From the NCBI GenBank assembly GCA_029817715.1, contig JARUPY010000533.1:640001-704000 (forward strand): DNA of 64,000 bases. Direction: 5' to 3'. The notes under the pieces were generated by a model. It saw nothing but the letters and a program-made list of their open reading frames with translations, was not told the DNA's origin and made no database searches. Both the position numbers and the translations under genes were made by a program. Of the stretch, positions 1-11,353 are shown one piece after another. Numbering within the stretch: the first letter of the stretch is position 1; every line of letters begins with the position of its first letter. The DNA comes from Melastoma dodecandrum. Its lineage: Eukaryota; Streptophyta; Magnoliopsida; Myrtales; Melastomataceae.

Positions 1-940
1 AAAACCACCCACCTCCCCCCACATCTCATGTCGACTTTAACTCGCACCATTCTTGAAAACGAGGGAAGACACGATGCCACCAACAACACAAGAGAAATCC
101 ACGAACATCGTCACTACAACTTTTCTCTCCACCGACCCATGAATAAATACTTCGTTTATTTTCGAATGTGAAGGAAAGGAAACGAGTCTTAAAAAGATCT
201 TTGGATACCCAATTGAAAGGAAAGGGGAAAAAAGGGGGTTTTTTTTTTTCTTTTTTCTGTCTGAAGTGGAGGAGCGTTTGCCTCCCTTTTAAGATGGTGG
301 GAGAACATATATCGGAAAAGTTGGATGACCTTAGCCTTTCTTTCTCTTTTGCAGAATATGAGGATGGTGTGATGTAATGATAAATATGGAGATACTTTTT
401 CATTTTCAAACTTGCACCATGCACGTGTGTGCCTTGTCGGATTGATTATGTCCCAATAATTATTTGATGGGGATCGAAATCTAAATGTGATCTCCTCCTC
501 AATTTTGGACTTCCCGGCTTCTTTGAGGAGGAATCGTTTTCTCAAAATGTCCTCGTAACGGGGATGAAGCCCATTTAGGCGTGTGGGCCCAATAGGGATT
601 CATCGCTCGGCCCATTAGGACAAATATCCCTTCTTACGGTTAGGATGTTCATGTGGACGCATTCATTCAGACAATGACATCTTATCTCTGGACATGGACA
701 AACGATGAAGACGACAACGAGAATGTGTGTTATTCAGACTTGCTTGCCACCACCCTCTTCAATGCTCAGCAAACTGGGCCTCCATGAACTCGGCCTCCTC
801 CCGCTCGCCATCCCCACCGCCTCGGCTGCGCCCTGTCGGGTCCTCTGTCCTGCATGTCTTTGGTGCCCCCTTCCCCCCTGAAAATCCCCAGAAAACAAAG
901 AGTATACCGGCTGTTGCGATTGTCGTCTACACAGCTGGAT
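1..940. other. left-edge region with no supported gene
   Basis: No reading frame here resembles a known protein; the open frames are low-complexity (Lys/Phe-rich). Positions 580-1000 are moderately GC-rich and lie just beyond the 3' end of the PADRE gene on the minus strand, so the right part is probably its 3' UTR and flank. Nothing else is supported. Confidence 0.5.
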
Positions 941-1522
941 CTAAGTCCCTACCTTAACAGAGTTTGGAAAAACTACCTTATCCGAAATCCCTCCTGCCGT
1001 CTCGTGATTCTGATGGGCTTTCCCGTGTTCACGGGCAGCCACGACCTCAACCTCATCCTGCTGCTGCTGCTGCTGTTGTTGTTGTTGCATCTGCTGCTGC
1101 TTCATCTTCCCGTACTTCTTTGCTCTCAACACTTCTGATTTAGATTAAACACCAACACCAACGTAAGGCCACAAATAAAATTCAATCTAATCCAAAGGGG
1201 GGGGAGAGCCAACAGTCCCTAAACCTTGAGAGGTGACAAGGCGGTAGGCGTGGCCGAGGGCGAGTGTCTCGGTGGGACGGAGGAGCTTCACGCGCGTGAA
1301 CCGGACCGTGTTAGACTTCACCGTCCTCCTATTCCCTTCACCCTTTCCATCCTCTTCTCCCCCGTCTGCCTCAATCCGTATCGGAATGATAAGGGAGACG
1401 TAGTGTCCGGGGTACGCCTTCAAGACCTCGGACACGGGGACGGGACAGTACTTCCTCTCGAGACGGCCGTCGGGGTGCTGTATAACCAGAGCAGCCGCAT
1501 CTATGGCCTGGCAATTCCCCAT
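941..1522 (-). CDS. PADRE/DUF4228 family protein, 2 exons
   Basis: Exons 1225-1522 and 941-1134, joined CAAG|gtttag to ctaaatcag|AAG, give 163 aa. The protein begins MGNCQAIDAA, the usual start of DUF4228 (PADRE) proteins, and MGNC is a good N-myristoylation signal, so membrane association is likely. The family motifs HPDGRLERKYCPVPVSEVL and PGHYVSLI are present, followed by FTRVKLLRPTETLALGHAYRLVTSQ and the conserved exon-2 start EVLRAKKYGKMK. Exon 2 then carries an interrupted poly-Gln tract (about 13 Gln) that is variable in this family. PADRE genes are typically induced by pathogen or abiotic stress; the molecular role is not established. No catalytic motif is visible. The start is fixed by the MGNC context and the family alignment. 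The family call is strong; nothing specific can be said of function. Confidence 0.9.
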
Positions 1523-2171
1523 TAACTAACTTCAGGAAACAAAACAGAAAGGGGAGCAAAGGGTGTTTGCTTTCCAAACTTGCTTCGTCCCTTAAAGGAC
1601 AACAAAAGAAATTTGGAAGGGAAGTCAGACTTTACGTTATTATTAGCGACGTTGATGTTTTAATTTGGGATAGCGGCATGGCAGAGGCCGTCGTCAACCT
1701 CCTCGAGCTGCCGTCGTTAAGGTTTTTAATTCGTTTCTAATTTTCATTACAAGGACATTGATCATTGATTCCCAAGGTATGATTGTAAATTTATTTGAGT
1801 GTTGACTTATATATTTTTTTAATGATTCCATGCACATTCATGGACATCAACATTCGGTGGCCGACCGTCTCAACATTATGAATTTGGACACCATACATTA
1901 GAAGAAAGAAATCGTCAATGGAAAATTAATAGTTAGGTGAATATATTTTAAAGCGTCGTTGACTGCCGGTCGAACATGGACACGTCCAAAGACAAACGTT
2001 CTCCGAAAACTAACGTGAGTACACACACCAACCCGTAATACGTAGTATTATTTGTCCGAACGGGCATGGCAGGCATGATCACATGATTCATATATGTGCT
2101 AGCCCCAAGTCATCCACAAGGTGGGAAGAAGGGGTAGAGGCATCTGGTGGCCGGACTCTCCGACGACTGTA
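1523..2171. other. gap between PADRE start and NAT 3' end
   Basis: This holds the PADRE promoter and 5' UTR (minus strand, reading leftward from about 2000) and the NAT 3' UTR. It is AT-rich with no long frame. No confident TATA box was assigned. Confidence 0.4.
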
Positions 2172-4945
2172 TCAAACCGGGGGGAAGAACTTGTTGAGGT
2201 TGAACGGGAGTGAATAGAACTCCTCGCTCCTCGTATCCGTCTTGAATGACCTGAACCTGTCCCACCAGTGCATCCCCCTGTCCCTCCTGGTGCTGCTGTC
2301 CTTGTGACGAAGCGTTATGTCCAGCATCAAGCCCAGGAACCCGGCCACAAATGGTTCTGACGAGAAAGGCACGTTCACCATGTCGTTGAACTGTCCGAAA
2401 AGGGCAAAGAACGCATTTTTGAGGACCAGACAGATGAGAGGAATGAGGAAGGGAGGAGCAAATTGGATTCGTTTAGTTTTTTTTACCCATCTTGCCCTGG
2501 TGTGGACGGGGCCGTAGCCGTGGACCAAGGTGTACTCCTTGAAGTACTGAGGTACAGATAGTCCGAGGAAGATCGAGAAGCCGAGGACGAACTTTGTTCG
2601 GAAGCTGTTTAAGTTACAGAACTGAAGCAAGCTGAGGCCAGCCGAGCCTGGTCATTGCACAAAGCAAGCTGTAATTCGAACAGTTATCCCTAGGTCTCGA
2701 AGATACTCGTGATTTGCGATAACAGTGACATACCAACATACGCAAAGAAGAGGCAATACAGAGCCGCGACTATCGGCGAAGGTATGGATGCGAAGACAGC
2801 TCCAAATTTTCCTGACATATGCTGATTTTAGTGCAACCAAAAGGAACCTTGACGGGTAGTGGCAGGACTGGTTTAATCTAGCATTGGCCCGACTTACCCA
2901 GTATCGAGAAGAAGATCATGAAGCCGGCAGATATCTGTACGACCCTTCGGCTCCCGACCCGGGTCAGAGCTAATAAGCCAGCATTCTCCCTAGGAAAGGA
3001 TCAAAAAAATTATGGAAACTGCTCAGCAAAAATGCATTAAGTTGTAATTGGACATTTCAAAAATGGAGATCCGGATCTTACACGGCAACTGACGGTCCGA
3101 TTCCAGTTCCGAATATGCCAGACACTAATATCCCGACTCCCTTCAAATCAGAAGAAAGAGCTGATTGTCAAATCGGAAGAAAGAAGGGAGGACACAGAAT
3201 ATAGACGAATATCAGGAGGTAGTTCGACTAAAAAGAGCATTCGATGTACCTGCCAGCCGACGCCACGACTCAGGACAGAAGGAGGCAACGGAGTCGCACT
3301 TGCATACCTTGATACAGCCAAGAATGTACCTGTCGACTGCTCGACAGACAGACTTGATTATCAGCGGAATGCACACATACCACATCTGAATGCAAACAAA
3401 GGACGAACAACTGTTGGAAGAAACAAACCTCCACTAGAGTGACAAAGGAAGCGGCCATCATTGCGAATGCTTCTCCAGCATCAAAAGTCGGGGCTCCCCA
3501 CTGGAAGGGATATGGAACTCTTATCCTGTACACAGACATTGTTCGGATCATACTGAGAACCATCAGCCTTCTCGCTGTGTATGTCCAGCTGGAGAATAAA
3601 CTTACCACGGAGCAGCGCCTATAATTCCAGCACGATCGGTCCTGCAGCTCTTCTGAGTATTGGGCCCTGTGTTCTTGTATGCTCCGCTGATGGTGAGAAG
3701 GTAAGCATATATCCAGACGATTATCACCGAGAAAATGACGGCGAATCGGTCAAAGACAGGTCTCTCCCCATGTATCAGATTGGGTATATACTGCAAATAG
3801 TCCAAGATTGGGTATCGTACAACGATACGTTCAAAAATTTAGAAAAAAATTGAGATGTTACCTGCGAAAAGATGATTAGGAGAATAAGCTGAGGCATTCC
3901 GATCTCAATGCAATCTGCGAGCTACATGGGGTGTGAGCAGATGAAGCCAGTCAATGGTGAATCAGGAATGAATAATTGACAGAGAGGGATTATATGATGA
4001 AAGGTCGGGTATCGCACCAGAGGGAAACCGATGTGGAACAGCCCGAATCCGGAAAGAGCTACCAATGGTACGGCAGCCAGGGGACTCTGGAATCTGGACA
4101 GGTATATAAGATTGCATTGTGAGAAAACTCATTGCCATACGATAAACAGAGCTCGAAAAACTAAGGGAAGAAATGATCTGCAGCATTATTTCAGGACCTT
4201 GCAACATTGCGCCACAGTCCGCTGAATCCAAACACGATCTGAAGAGTCGAGGCCACAATGAGAGCACCCTGGATTCCCCTCATTATCCTCTCGAATTTCT
4301 GAAATTCAGCCAAAACAGGTAAGCTTAAACGTAATCTGCATTTCAGGTGAAAGTCTTCACTGTCAGAAGCAGGTTACCTCCTGAGGATCTATGATGTCGC
4401 TGTATCGACCGGCCAAGATGATCGAGATAGTCGTCGGAACGAAAGTGTAGGAGGCATTAATTACGGCCGGTAAACGAGTCCCAAAGAAAGTTTGGAAAAG
4501 GGTGTTGACCCCGGCGACGAAAAGGATCGTCTGTATCATCTTCGCTTTCTCCTCCTGAGGAGACATCCAGTTTTCCCTATTTAGAGACAATTGTGAACCA
4601 AAAACATAGAACTTGCGTTTGGCTGGGAAACCTTACATTGCCTCCTCCCATCTGAGGGACGAGCGAAGTAGGAATAAGGACAGTGGTGCCAAGCATTACC
4701 AAGTAATGCTGGAAGCCTAGGAGAACAGCTTCGGCTGCAAGTAACAATCGCATCGCCGTCACAGAGACACAAGGAAAAGCTTACAGTAGAATGCTATGAA
4801 GGATCAATGCATTAGTGGAGATGACGGGCAACTCACGCCACGGAGGAGGACTGGTGATGCAGTAAGAAATGCTGGGGAGCTGATCCTTCACTGGATGAGG
4901 CTGCAGCTCCTCCTGCTTCGGAGGTGGCGCCATTCCACCCGCCAT
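2172..4945 (-). CDS. NAT6: nucleobase-ascorbate transporter, NAT6-like, 14 exons
   Basis: Exons (minus, 5' to 3'): 4837-4945, 4637-4734, 4378-4554, 4198-4298, 4018-4093, 3862-3921, 3606-3790, 3429-3525, 3250-3336, 3082-3140, 2898-2989, 2734-2811, 2487-2647, 2172-2390. They join in frame to 532 aa, the usual length. The protein is a polytopic membrane carrier of the NAT/NCS2 family, which transports xanthine, uric acid or other nucleobases. Hallmarks are LLGFQHYLVMLGTTVLIP after the cytosolic N terminus, the QMGGGN loop, SYTFVPTTISIILAGRY, and the NAT signature ENAGLLALTR at about residues 351-360. The C terminus reads RSEEFYSLPFNLNKFFPPV, as in plant NAT6/NAT7. The last intron (2391-2486) is 96 nt with no in-frame stop. 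The start was chosen because MAGGMAPPPKQEELQPHPVKDQLP matches plant NATs. The exact paralogue number is an inference from remembered sequences. Confidence 0.94.
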
Positions 4946-7125
4946 CGTCTTCTTCTTCCTCTTCTTCTAATCTCAAAACCAATCAAGCTAAGTTGCCACA
5001 GAAATCCCACACCTATCGATCACAAGTCCCAGACGACTAAAACTTGACCACACCCCTCTTCTCAGTAAAACATAAACAATGACAAAAAAACATTCTTACA
5101 GCCAGAACCCGACTTGCTTGAGACTAACACAAAAGCAAATAAAGCAGAAAGAATGGTAAGAAAAGGAGCCTCCTAAGGAAAATGAAAGAAGGAAAGGTGA
5201 TTGATGATGGTGGTGGTGGCAGATTTACAGCAAGAATTCAACATGAAAAAGAAAAAAGAAAATTCCCCAACATTCCTTTTTTCGTTTCAAACTTCATGTT
5301 ACTCCATTCCATTGGCTCTCTTTAGGGAAAAATAAAGAGAAAAAGGAGTAAAAGGGAGTGGCTCTGTCTTCCTTTTACAACCTTTCCACACCTCCTTCAG
5401 CTTCACCTTCACACACACCCCCAAAAGTGAAAGGAATCCCATAACACAGATTTATCGAAAAAGTTTTCAAAATAAACTAAAGACAAGCTTTAGAGAGACT
5501 GGTGCTTAACCTGTTGGGAATTGGAATCATTACACAGCCATTTAATATGTTGGAGTTTAATCTTCCTTTTTATTCTTCTACTGGGCAGATGGGGAAACAT
5601 ATGCCTTGTAGCTTTGGTTGGATGGTACGATACAAATGGGTTTCTTTTGCAGTCGCAGCAGGGCTACGATGCTTTCTTCCCCATCCCAGGTTGTTGGCAG
5701 GAGGTTTTGAAATCCCTGTACTAACCTCAGACAGAAAGAAACAACATTTGGAGTTGCATTCCTTTCTCCATGGGGTTGCATTTGCACCGTGTTCAGACAT
5801 TGGCTTTAATCTTTAGACCAGCAACAGATTGACACATTGCTGAGAATGACTGGCTTGTAAAGCCGACTCCAGTGGTTACCCGATCCCCTGATCTGGGCGG
5901 TGTGTGAATATACAAATTGTTGTCTCGCGAGGAGTCTTCCAAAAGGGGTTCTCGTTGCTTGCAAATGGAGCAGCGCATATATTCATTCATGTTTTAGCCC
6001 CCCACCCCACCACCCTCTTTAATAAATAATCTAATCGACATGTCAGCATCAGACAGCAGTATCTGTTCCAATCAAGCCTTTATTACAGGTAAAAATTGTT
6101 CCTACCCTATTCCCTGCAACGAATCTTTTGCAGGGAAAACATCGTCCCACTTTGATTCCCGTTCAGGACAGGACAGAAAAGTTTTGATTGCATGGAGACA
6201 GTCGAGGGCAAAAGTTTCGAGGGGTCTGAGTGGGATTGGAACATGCTCCTGCAAAACCCAGGTTTCTTTCTTGGCAGAAGCACCGACCTATCATAATGCT
6301 TGTTTCTTGGGGGGGTATCACCAGGAAGAAAACGGGGTTCCCCTTTACAATAGAGAACTCGTTGCAGTTGAAAAAAGAAAAACGGATAGCAAAAGAGGCG
6401 TAGGACAGACCTGACTCGATAAGAATCACAGCAAACCAAGTAATAAGGAGATAATCGGGCAATGCAGCGCAGATGGGGAACACATGCATAACTAGATCAG
6501 AGAGACAATCAGAAATGCAAATTACGCGTTCATACATCGCTGTGGACTTGATGCAGGACGCCGGATTGGTTTCTCTGCTAGAAATTGGAAGGTAAGCACT
6601 TGATCCAAAGAGCGGCAGTTGGTAAATGGTATTAGTTCCAACAGACATGATAAAGCAAACAATATGCTGCACTTGATCACAAAGCATCTTCCGCGAGTGC
6701 CAAAAGGCATGAATCTTCTGATTCATTTATCCTACAAGTAGTTTAGCAGATTCATCTTGGGATCCATTCTGGGCATGATAGCACTAGAAAGAGAAATCGT
6801 TTCTTTTACTTGAAACAAAATTGGAGCACAAGTTTCCAATTAGGGAATAAAAAATATATCGGAGGATTAATCAGCAACATCACAGTAACAACAACCACCT
6901 CTTTCTTGCACAAACCCCAGACCAGACACAACTGCACATCCGCATTAACTGAACAAAGAATTCCATGACAACATTCCTTTGACGCAGCCACCAGGTGTGC
7001 AATTTCTTTTCTCCTCAAATGTGCTGGAGGCATAGATGGCAAGTTTTACCTCAAAGTTACTGGTGTAACTCCCAATCCATTCCACTACACCAAGCCGCAC
7101 CAGAAGTTAAGTTATAAGGAGAAAC
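4946..7125. other. intergenic: NAT 5' flank and LSM12 3' flank
   Basis: The left 500 bases hold the NAT 5' UTR and promoter (CT/TC-rich on the plus strand just upstream of the ATG at 4945). Between 5500 and 7100 several medium frames occur on both strands but none resembles a known protein or has consistent splice borders. Part of it is likely LSM12 3' UTR. Bases 5881-5955 share an element with 55391-55466 (listed separately). Confidence 0.45.
5881..5955 (+). repeat. dispersed element, copy 1
   Basis: It shares an ordered set of blocks with 55391-55466 on the same strand: a TGATC core, GGGCGGTG, TGTG, TTGT, TCGCG followed by GGA, CTT, then AGGGGTT. Here the spacing differs slightly (GATCTGGGCGGTGTGTG). 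The length and co-linearity exceed a single chance match, but the class is unknown; a decayed SINE-like or other short repeat is possible. Confidence 0.4.
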
Positions 7126-8931
7126 TCACTGACCACCACGTGCATGTAATCTCCTCCTCTCCCACTCCAACTAAATCAAGAAACAAGGAGTCAATATCGT
7201 TTCTAGTGATTTCCCAGCAAAGGGAGCACACCAAAGGATAAGTTGTCGCTTGTCTCACCACTTTTTTGACACGTTCATTGGCGGCTGGAGTTCCTCCACT
7301 AACAGATTCTGGTACATATGGACTATTAACACGGACCTCATTCATAACGACAATGACAGTCTTGTCCCAACGCACAGGTAGCCTGATTCAAATACAAATA
7401 AATCCAATGCAAATTAGTCATTTTATCCTGGACTGAACACTAAAATTTTAATGATGTCTTGATTCGCAAATCTCCTTTAGTTCACAAAAACACCAATTAT
7501 TTGATTTCTTACAAAATTTAATGCCCTAAAATGGAAAGGAATATAGGACCAAAATATAGTTAAGATGAACAATGAGAAAGTATCAACTCAAAAGCCAAAG
7601 GACCCCTGGATAATTCCATTTACAACTCCTATGTCTGTTCAATTAAGAGGAAATCATTCAAGTATGGATGATCCGATGTCACAGTCAGAGAATCCACCTT
7701 CAATAATTATCAATATCCAATCTCAGAGCCAAATCAAGTCCTCTAAACCCCTCAAAAAACTGAAAAACTAACATAATACCAACTCTGCCTTTTTCGTTAA
7801 ATGCAAAGTAATAAAAAATCCAAACAAATAAGAATTCTCTTGAAGAACGGACAGAATGGAAGTTAGCCATTCACCTACCAGGATTTTAATTGATCTAATC
7901 CGTAGAAAGCACCAAATGCAAGTCAACCTAAGGTTATCTCAGTCTTAAATAATTCACGACACATCACCAGAAAACAAAAGCAAAACTTGAAATGCAAACC
8001 GTGCATCAAAATTAAGTGGTCACACCCACCAATTCCACCTCCATAACTCTCAGTTGATCTAACCCACTCCATATCCTCAATCGACTAGATGGCACTCCAA
8101 AAGATAGACATTGCAGAACTACACCTGATAAACCACATCTTACAGGACGCTCTTTCTCTCGATAGGAAGAATAAAGGTCAGAGTTTCTAGCATTAAAAAC
8201 CACACAATCACAAAGGAAAACCTACACTGTTCCATCCCAAGCAAACACTTGTCTCCTAAATCAATCAAACACAAAATCGATTACAGGAAAAAAGTTACAG
8301 GAAATATCCAGGCAAGAAAAAGAGTGAACCAATGGCCGAAATTTACGTCTTCGACAATGCATCAAAGATGTTCTGTGCCTCGGCAGTAACTCCTACTCCA
8401 ATCCTCTCGGCCTCAGCTTCCGCTTGCCTACCACCAAATCGGCAAAACACAAACCCAATCAATAGAAAACCCCCAAACTGCAGACCTATATAATAAAAAA
8501 ACAAAAAAGTAATCAAATCAAAATCCAAGAACCTCAACGCCAATTCTTCCCTAGCCTGCAAGGTACTGAGATCGAGACAACACTTGGACAAATCAACCGG
8601 GTCATCGCCCTGCCCCAAGAAAGCAAGTTCCTTTATGTAATTCGCCTTCAAAATCCTAAGGTTCTTACTCCCTCCGCCAACTTTGCTACTCTCCTCTTGT
8701 GGAAACGCCCCAACGCAACAATACGAGTCAAGGAGGAACTTCGAAAAGTAAAGAGAACAAAACCCAGAAGGAAAACAGAAAGAGACAGAGGATATGAAGG
8801 ACGAGGAAGTTAGAGGGACGGTCGAAGGCAACGACTTGGCCTTTGAACTCGTCCCCGAAGGTCGTCTTGATCGAGAGGAAGCATCCGATCGCAAATTCTT
8901 CAGCGTTGCTGTTGATGCTCGCGACGTCCAT
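7126..8931 (-). CDS. LSM12: LSM12-like Lsm/anticodon-binding-domain protein, 5 exons
   Basis: Exons 8796-8931, 8533-8698, 8347-8427, 7259-7382 and 7126-7170 give 183 aa. Residues ~1-45 form the N-terminal Lsm-like (Sm fold) part (FAIGCFLSIKTTFGDEFKGQVVAFDRPSNFLVLQ); the middle has NLRILKANYIKELAFLG; the C-terminal anticodon-binding-like (AD) domain shows ERIGVGVTAEAQNIFDALSKT, VIVVMNEVRVNSPY and the conserved GGTPAANERVKKV. It ends LEWERRRLHARGGQ. LSM12 homologues are linked to RNA processing and translation complexes (Ataxin-2 partners in yeast and animals). Intron 1 is not GT-AG: only an AT-AC junction restores the conserved LVLQE sequence (separate entry). An in-frame extension above the chosen ATG exists but its sequence is not family-like, so the start at 8931 is preferred. 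Confidence 0.9.
8699..8795 (-). other. U12-type AT-AC intron in LSM12
   Basis: On the minus strand the 97-nt intron starts C|ATATCCTCT and ends TTTCCAC|AAGAG. ATATCCT is the U12-type AT-AC donor consensus. The branch-like motif TCCTTGAC (8727-8734) matches the U12 consensus TCCTTRAC; its branch A at 8728 lies 29 nt before the intron end, a little longer than usual. The junction makes codon CAA and the family sequence LVLQEESSK. A GT-AG alternative nearby would disrupt this sequence. Confidence 0.8.
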
Positions 8932-9496
8932 GGACGCACCCTTAAGCTTCTTCGTTCGTTTGGGGGGAGAGGAGGGGGCGACGAGAGGCGGACGGGGACC
9001 TCTGCGGCGGCGGCGGATGTGGTCCGGGACGAGTGCGACGTGTTGGTGGGCGGCCAGACGAGGTGGTCGGAATAAGAGGTTGTCAGATTGGGCCGATTGT
9101 TGTTTAACGGGCCCAGAAAAATTAAGGCCCATCAACATATTCAAACTTATCGTTTCCCTCTAATCAAATTAATCTGACCAGTAAAAGAATGTTATGAAAT
9201 AATTCTTGAGTTGTTTTATGACTAAAAGGTTATTGAGCAGATTCAATAGCTTTGCTCGACTCAGAATTCAGTACATCCAATCATTCCGGTACTGTCAGGT
9301 GTTTTCCGACACCAAACTCGGATAGTTTCTCGCGTTATATTATGGTATGCGTGCGAGACTCTGTCTTCTTATGTTGCTCGGGGATGGTTTTGTTCATTGT
9401 CCGATCATCGGAACCGGTAACTCGGGGGATGAATACAAGTAACAAAGCCGGTGTAATGAAATCCACGAAAGAATGTTTTCAACGGGTTGGACAATG
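8932..9496. other. LSM12 upstream region and WAT1 3' flank
   Basis: Bases 8932-9150 are GC-rich (CGG repeats, plus-strand GGCGGCGG), as expected for the LSM12 5' UTR and promoter. Bases 9150-9496 are AT-richer and probably hold the WAT1 3' UTR. No gene is supported. Confidence 0.4.
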
Positions 9497-11089
9497 TCAT
9501 GCTTCTTGTGTTTCGTCTTGCAGGAATGGGACCTTGTCGTCCGAGGCATCCCCGTTGCGGCCTTCGTGACCACGCTGCGTTTCGCCTTCTTTTATCTGCC
9601 CCAACATCATCGCGTAGTATCCGACCCCGATCACCAATGACCCTGCGATGCTGCAAATTCAAATGCAAACATGGTCAGTTTGGAGGCCTTTTTTACTGTA
9701 TGCTCGATGGACAATTGAAGTGGAACTCCGCGGGTAACCTTTCGTAATGGATGGTCGTTGGGAAGGAGGAGGAGCCAAAGAGAGTCGCCCAGAAGATCCC
9801 AAGCGGCCTAAACAATGGCACGTAGAGGGGGCCTTTCAAGTGTGCGCACCACAAGTGAACACGGTTTCGAATCAGTCCGCTGAAAATTGCCTATCGCATA
9901 AGAAACGAGCCACCGGACGTTAATTCTAAACAGAAAAAGTTAAAGAAGAAGGCGTTGTCTTGTTTCGGCTTACTGTAGCTATTATCAGCGCGAGTTCGAA
10001 GTCGAGCTTTAGCACCCACGCGCTAAGGTCCCTTTCCACAGCCAAAGAGATGGCGACACAAAGGGCAGTCCCAATTAAGCCCGAGAACGACATCAGCTTT
10101 AGCACCTGCGGGTACAGCTCGAGTGTGCCGAGCCGATCGATGGAGCGTAATTAGTTACTCAACGTGGTGATTTCAACACGCTTTTAATGAATAATGTTGC
10201 CCCTTATCAAGCTAGCTTTGTCGGTAGATAAAATGCCATTGTACCTGTATGATGTTAATTATGATCATCGATATGGCGGAACCGGCGAGCAGGAGACAGC
10301 CGATGACCCAATCCTTGGATATCGTGAAATCGACGGATTGTGGTGGAACCAGGATGAAGGACGTGATGTATAATCCTTTAACCGCAGGGCCCAGGTATAT
10401 GATCACTGAAATACCGCCAAGGGTCGATATCACGGTTCCGATGACTTTCGCCCGGACACTCGTGCTCCTCCACTCTGGCTTTATCATCCTGAGGACAATA
10501 CCGATAAGGAACGAGAACATCGGTGTCAACAGCCCCATCGCGCACACCATGATGGGCGAGCTATTGTATAACCCAATGAAGTTGAGGTACTGTGCGATCG
10601 TTATCCTGCGAGGAAGACTTGTTAATCATTGATCGATCAGCCGCTATCCCAAAATGCTGGCCACACCTAACATTCAAACCACTGCAACAAAAGAAGCACC
10701 GATGAACCGAAAGCAGATAGCATTACGGAGAAGATGGCCAAACCCAGTCAATCCCATGAAGAAGAGCCGCAGAAACAGCCCCAAGCCTATAGGCACTCGA
10801 GCGCTCCTGCATAACAAGCAACCGTCATCGTCGCCCTCCCAACCTCATCCCAGGAACCAGATAGAACGAAGCGAAAAAGAAGCGGAATGTACCCGTTTCT
10901 ATGGTAGAAGAAGGAATAAGGAAGGAGGAGCAAATACGCCAACACGTTGGTGTAAGCTACGAAGAAGAGGTTCATCCCATCGGACATGGCTGTCTTGGCA
11001 AGTATGGTCAGTCCGATCGTGCAGCCCTCCATGATAAACATAACCAAGTAGGGCAACACTTCCATGGCGCCAATTATCATTATCCCCAT
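9497..11089 (-). CDS. WAT1-related (EamA/MtN21) membrane transporter, 6 exons
   Basis: Exons 10893-11089, 10744-10806, 10245-10605, 9974-10117, 9739-9890 and 9497-9650 give 356 aa. It is a member of the plant drug/metabolite transporter superfamily with two EamA units and about ten membrane spans. Visible family motifs are EVLPYLVMFIMEGCTIGLTILAKTA near the N terminus, ITIAQYLNFIGL, SSPIMVCAMGLLTPMFSF, WRSTSVRAKVIGT, and in the second half AVERDLSAW, KGPLYVPLFRPLGIFWATLFG and GSLVIGVGYYAMMLGQIKE. WAT1 itself exports auxin from the vacuole; the substrate of this paralogue cannot be inferred. Start uncertain: ATG at 11089 (MGIMIIGAMEVLPY) or 11065 (MEVLPY) both fit. The acceptor of exon 4 (ctcgag|CTG) is the least certain junction, as relatives have a few more residues there. 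Confidence 0.88.
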
Positions 11090-11338
11090 GGCTGGTTCGT
11101 AGACTACTTTGATCGTGACCTTGATACGGAGCTGGAAAGGTATGCTTTGAATCATGTCGTCCCTTGTCAAGATGATGGATAAAGGCTACAGGCAGTCAAT
11201 TCATATGTACAAACAAAACTCTTATGTGATAATCCATATATTTTAGTTTACTTCATGATGTTCAAAGTAGGCAAATGTGTAAATCTGGGGGTGACATGAT
11301 TCACCCATCTCCTTTTCTTCTACTTAGTATTCCGCTGT

Positions 11339-11353
11339 GATATATATATAAAA
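11339..11353 (-). promoter_or_regulatory. possible TATA box for the WAT1-related gene
   Basis: An alternating TA run reading TTTTATATATATATCA on the minus strand lies about 250 bases before the start codon. The position is plausible for a core promoter with a leader of about 200 nt. It is AT-rich context, so chance is possible. Confidence 0.35.

Noticed and set aside
5881..5955. Fragment of organellar small-subunit rRNA (GGGCGGTGTGT resembles the universal 3' site)
   Set aside because: Only about 11 bases match; the flanks do not continue as rRNA.
6163..6726. 187-codon minus-strand frame downstream of LSM12
   Set aside because: No known family resemblance and no consistent splice sites; the LSM12 stop is already fixed at 7126. 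Probably noncoding.
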